Both the position numbers and the translations under genes were made by a program. From contig NZ_FNKP01000001.1 of the NCBI RefSeq assembly GCF_900099835.1, forward strand, positions 1,736,001-1,800,000: a stretch of DNA of 64,000 nucleotides. The letters run 5' to 3'. Of this stretch, positions 60,632 through 64,000 are shown one piece after another. Source of the stretch: Paraburkholderia fungorum (GTDB lineage Bacteria; Pseudomonadota; Gammaproteobacteria; Burkholderiales; Burkholderiaceae). The notes beneath the pieces are model-generated. The model was not told the DNA's origin, did not search any database, and saw nothing but the letters and a program-made list of their open reading frames with translations. Within the stretch, counting starts at the first letter, position 1. Each line of letters opens with the position of its first letter.

Positions 60632-60640
60632 TGTTAGAAT
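60632..60640 (+). promoter_or_regulatory. Extended -10 promoter upstream of rnr
   Basis: TGTTAGAAT gives an extended -10 with TAGAAT (60635-60640), 165 bp before the rnr ATG. TTGGCG at 60615-60620 is too close (14 bp) to be a normal -35. Confidence 0.4.
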
Positions 60641-60805
60641 GCCTCGCAGTAGTTCGTTGGCACGGTGCACATACGAGCGTCGACTCAGCCTTGAACGAGC
60701 CGGACCCGAGCAGTTTTTTTCTGTGCATTTGCAGGTGCATTTCAAGCGCAACTGAAGCACAACGCAAACGCTTCCCAAGCCGAGCCACATCGCCGACCGA
60801 CGTCC

Positions 60806-63325
60806 ATGCAACGAGAAAAAATCATCGACAAGCCCTTGAGCAAATTTCCTTATCCGATCCCAAGCCGCGAAGAAATCCTGGGCGTGCTGCGCACGAGTGA
60901 AGCGCCGCTTGCCGCGAACGACATCGCTGAAGCCTTGTCGATCAAGCGCCAGGAGCGCGAGGGATTTTTCAAGCGCCTCGGCGCCATGGAGCGCGACGGC
61001 CAGATCCGGCTCGATCAGCGCAATCTCTATCAACTCACGCATCCGTCGAACTTTGTCGCGGGCCGCGTGCAAGGTCATCGCGACGGCTACGGCTTCCTGA
61101 TTCGCGACGACGGCCAGGACGATCTGTTCCTGCCCACCGGCGAGATGCAGAAGGTCATGCATAACGACCGCGTGCTCGCGCGCATCGTCGGCTATGACCG
61201 CCGTGGGCGTCCGGAAGGGCATATCGTCGAGGTCACGGATCGCGCGAACAAACGCGTGATCGGCCGTCTGCTCAACGAGAACGGCGCACTGATCGTCGCG
61301 CCCGAAGACAAGCGCATCGGCCACGACATCCTGATCGCGCAAAACACCAAGAAGGCCAAGGTCGGCCAGGTGGTGGTGGTCGAACTCACCGATTTCCCGA
61401 GCCGTCATTCGCAGCCGCTTGGCCGCGTGGTCGAAGTGCTCGGCGATATCGACGACCCCGGCATGGAAATCGAAATCGCGGTGCGCAAGTACGGCGTGCC
61501 GCACGAGTTCGGCCAGGCCGCGCTCGACGAAGCCGCGAAGCTGCCCGACGAAGTGCGTCCGGTCGACGCGCGTCATCGTATCGATCTGCGCGACGTGCCG
61601 CTTGTCACGATCGACGGCGAAGACGCACGCGACTTCGACGATGCAGTGTATTGCGAGCCGGTCCAGGTCGGTCGCGGCGAAGGCTTCCGCCTGATCGTCG
61701 CGATTGCCGACGTATCGCACTACGTGCATCCGAAGAGCGGACTCGACGCCGACGCGATCGAACGCAGCACGTCGGTGTATTTCCCGCGCCGCGTGATTCC
61801 GATGCTGCCGGAGAAGCTGTCGAACGGTCTGTGCTCGCTGAACCCGAACGTTGACCGTTGTGTGCTGGTGTGCGACATGATCGTCACCGCGCGTGGCGAA
61901 GTGAAGGCGTATCAGTTCTATCCCGGCGTGATGCATTCGGCCGCGCGTCTGACCTATACCGAAGTCGCCGCGGTGTTGAAGAACACCAAGGGACCGGAGG
62001 CCACGCGTCGCGCCGCATTGCTGCCGCAATTGCAGAATCTGTATGGCGTGTACAAGTCGCTGTTCGCAGCGCGTCAGAAGCGCGGCGCGATCGACTTCGA
62101 CACGACCGAGACGTACATCGTCTGCAATGCGCAGGGCAAGATCGAGCAGATCGTGCCGCGCACCCGCAACGACGCGCACAAGCTGATCGAGGAGTGCATG
62201 CTGGCCGCGAACGTCTGCGCAGCCGACTTCCTCAAACGCAACAAGCATCCTGGCCTGTTCCGCGTGCACGCGGGGCCGACGGCGGAGAAGCTCGAAAATC
62301 TGCGTACGTTCCTGCGCGGCATGGGGCTGACGCTGCAAGGCGGCGACAAGCCGCACGCCAGCGACTACGCCGCGCTGATGGCGCAAATCCGCGAACGGCC
62401 CGACGCGCAGATGCTGCAAACCATGCTGCTGCGCTCGATGCAGCAGGCGGTTTACAGCCCGGACAACATCGGTCACTTCGGTCTCGCGTATGAAGCGTAC
62501 GCGCACTTCACGAGCCCGATCCGCCGTTATCCCGATCTGCTCACGCACCGTGCGATCTACGCGATCCTGCAAGGCCGCAAGTATCAGCCCGAGCCGCCGC
62601 AAGGCGTCGAACTGAACACGGCGCTGTCGCCGCGTGCCCGCGCGATGCAGCAGTCCGACGAAGAAAAGCGCGGCCTTCAGCGCGCAAAGAACGTCGCGAT
62701 CTGGGAAGAACTCGGCTTGCATTGCTCGGCCAACGAACGCCGCGCAGACGAAGCATCGCGTGACGTCGAGGCCTGGCTGAAGTGCTATTTCATGCGCGAC
62801 AAGCTCGGCGAAGAGTACGGCGGCATGGTGAGCGGCGTCACGTCGTTCGGAATTTTCGTGCAGCTCGACTCGCTGTTTATCGAAGGCCTCGTGCACGTCA
62901 CGGAACTCGGCTCGGACTACTTCCAGTACGACGAGATCAAGAACGAGTTGCGCGGCGAGCGTACGGGCATTCGTTATCGTCTGTCGGATCGGGTGCGGGT
63001 GCAGGTGAGCCGCGTCGATCTGGACGCACGCAAGATCGACTTCCGCCTCGTACGCGATACGCCGATCAAGCCGCCTGCGGCACGTGGCGCATTGGCCGAC
63101 AAGGGCGCGAGTGACGGCGGCAGTGCGCGCGTGCGCTCGTTGCCTCCGGTAGACGGTGGCGCGGGTGGCGCGGGTGGTTCCGCTGCACCGGGCGCGCGTC
63201 GCAAGAAGGCGGCTCCGGCGCAATCGGTCGCGGTCAAGGAAGCACGCGTCGCGCGCGGTGCGGCGAAGAAGCATGGCGCCGTGGCCAAATCGGCAGCGAA
63301 ACCGCAGGCACGCAAGAAGCGCTGA
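60806..63325 (+). CDS. rnr: Ribonuclease R (RNase II/R family)
   Basis: The 839-residue exoribonuclease degrades structured RNA 3' to 5'. The plan is an N-terminal winged helix (about 15-80), cold-shock domains (about 90-240, with VAGRVQGHRDGYGFLIRDDG), the RNB catalytic domain with the metal-binding DGEDARDFDDAVY and AYAHFTSPIRRYPDLLTHRA, an S1 domain (EEYGGMVSGVTSFGIFVQLD) and a basic, low-complexity Lys/Ala/Gly tail. The length fits beta-proteobacterial RNase R. It is followed by rlmB after 218 bp, the usual order. Confidence 0.96.
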   Translation: MQREKIIDKPLSKFPYPIPSREEILGVLRTSEAPLAANDIAEALSIKRQEREGFFKRLGAMERDGQIRLDQRNLYQLTHPSNFVAGRVQGHRDGYGFLIRDDGQDDLFLPTGEMQKVMHNDRVLARIVGYDRRGRPEGHIVEVTDRANKRVIGRLLNENGALIVAPEDKRIGHDILIAQNTKKAKVGQVVVVELTDFPSRHSQPLGRVVEVLGDIDDPGMEIEIAVRKYGVPHEFGQAALDEAAKLPDEVRPVDARHRIDLRDVPLVTIDGEDARDFDDAVYCEPVQVGRGEGFRLIVAIADVSHYVHPKSGLDADAIERSTSVYFPRRVIPMLPEKLSNGLCSLNPNVDRCVLVCDMIVTARGEVKAYQFYPGVMHSAARLTYTEVAAVLKNTKGPEATRRAALLPQLQNLYGVYKSLFAARQKRGAIDFDTTETYIVCNAQGKIEQIVPRTRNDAHKLIEECMLAANVCAADFLKRNKHPGLFRVHAGPTAEKLENLRTFLRGMGLTLQGGDKPHASDYAALMAQIRERPDAQMLQTMLLRSMQQAVYSPDNIGHFGLAYEAYAHFTSPIRRYPDLLTHRAIYAILQGRKYQPEPPQGVELNTALSPRARAMQQSDEEKRGLQRAKNVAIWEELGLHCSANERRADEASRDVEAWLKCYFMRDKLGEEYGGMVSGVTSFGIFVQLDSLFIEGLVHVTELGSDYFQYDEIKNELRGERTGIRYRLSDRVRVQVSRVDLDARKIDFRLVRDTPIKPPAARGALADKGASDGGSARVRSLPPVDGGAGGAGGSAAPGARRKKAAPAQSVAVKEARVARGAAKKHGAVAKSAAKPQARKKR

Positions 63326-63543
63326 AGCGGCTTCATCGGTCGAACCGCGCGCATCGGGTACGTTCACGCGTACCGGTTGCGCGCGGTCTGCGTTTTATCG
63401 CAGGCATATTGCAGTCAAGGCAGTCTGGTACACGGCGCACGCAGGCAAGTGAGCTTGCAGACACAGCACTCCATTCACGTACTCAAGCTCGTATTCATCA
63501 CAGCAACGCGCGTTGAGCGCGTTCAATCAAAGGTTGTTCAGTC

Positions 63544-64000
63544 ATGTCACGTCTCAAGGTTTTATACGGTTTCCACGCAGTGACCGCACGTATGCGGCAC
63601 GATGCATCGACGGTTGAAGAGGTTTATTACGACGCGACACGCAAGGACCGTCGTATGACCGAATTCCTGCATGCCGCGAAAGAAGCCGGCGTGCGTCTGA
63701 TCGCCGCCGACGAAACGCGTCTGTGGGGCCTCTCGCATACCGAGCGTCACCAGGGCGTGGTGGCGCGTGCGGGCGACATGCCGCTCGCGCAGAATCTGGC
63801 CGAGTTGCTCGACGGCATCACCGGCTCGCCGCTGATCCTGGTGCTCGACGGCGTGACCGATCCGCACAATCTCGGCGCCTGCCTGCGCGTGGCCGATGCA
63901 GCCGGCGCGCACGCGGTCATCGCGCCGCGCGATCGCGCGGTGGGTCTGAATGCGACGGCGGCGAAGGTCGCGAGCGGCGCGGCGGATACCGTGCCGTACA
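63544..64000 (+). CDS. rlmB: 23S rRNA 2'-O-methyltransferase RlmB (3' truncated by window edge)
   Basis: The first 152 residues are present. RlmB methylates the ribose of G2251 in 23S rRNA. The N-terminal domain ([20 protein letters not shown]) is the substrate-binding L30e-like fold, and the SPOUT domain begins [20 protein letters not shown], the S-adenosylmethionine region. The frame is open to the last base. The start at 63544 follows the rnr gene; no ribosome site is strong. The C-terminal knot lies outside the window. Confidence 0.93.
   Translation, partial: MSRLKVLYGFHAVTARMRHDASTVEEVYYDATRKDRRMTEFLHAAKEAGVRLIAADETRLWGLSHTERHQGVVARAGDMPLAQNLAELLDGITGSPLILVLDGVTDPHNLGACLRVADAAGAHAVIAPRDRAVGLNATAAKVASGAADTVPY

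Overview
The window is GC-rich (mid-60s percent by eye) and reads as a chromosome segment of a beta-proteobacterium of the Burkholderia/Paraburkholderia group. The support is gene content and order: infB-rbfA-truB, a marR/emrAB-type efflux operon, typA, sucA-sucB-lpdA-zapE, a second Hfq with a long tail, an rnr-rlmB pair, and a tad pilus locus with the DUF3613 and DUF2968 companions usual in this group. No species call is made. The window opens inside infB and closes inside rlmB.

Layout. 1-2768: translation and RNA genes (infB end, rbfA, truB). 2889-7873, minus strand: marR, a NodT-type outer-membrane factor, emrA and emrB, one tripartite drug-efflux operon whose marR promoter -10 box lies inside an inverted repeat. 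8241-17523: typA, then the 2-oxoglutarate dehydrogenase operon and zapE. 17718-18845: a lone transposase N-terminal domain and a DUF2147 protein. 19117-24217, minus strand: two paralogous glycine/serine/threonine-rich repeat lipoproteins upstream of an orphan TpsB-type outer-membrane transporter. 24873-38292: a complete tad/flp type IVb pilus operon ending in a sigma-54-type regulator, then DUF2968. 39455-44844: small proteins, Hfq2, an ECF sigma/anti-sigma pair with a tiny exported protein, a vanillyl-alcohol-oxidase-family flavoprotein and a Tat-exported protein of unknown function. 44841-55853, minus strand: a fatty-acid catabolism cluster (DUF1571, fadD, thiolase, MaoC hydratase, high-molecular-weight FabG, fadE, TetR). 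56227-59824: an SHS-type MFS carrier, a MAPEG protein and a CLC-type protein with altered motifs. 60085-60488: two nearly identical tRNA-Leu(CAG) genes, each with its own promoter and terminator. 60806-64000: rnr and the start of rlmB.

How the genes work together. The efflux block is a self-regulated MarR/tripartite pump. The tad block encodes pilin, prepilin peptidase, secretin, ATPase, platform proteins, pseudopilins and a possible dedicated regulator. The fatty-acid block holds an acyl-CoA ligase, dehydrogenase, R-type hydratase, FabG4-type reductase and thiolase, which could form one beta-oxidation turn without a FadB-type enzyme; the set matches the mycobacterial fadE5-fadA2-fabG4-htdX neighbourhood. 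The least explained systems are (1) the two repeat lipoproteins with an orphan TpsB whose VRGY-type motif reads AQGY, (2) the flavoprotein plus Tat-exported small protein beside an ECF sigma factor, and (3) the CLC homologue that lacks two standard ion-pathway motifs.
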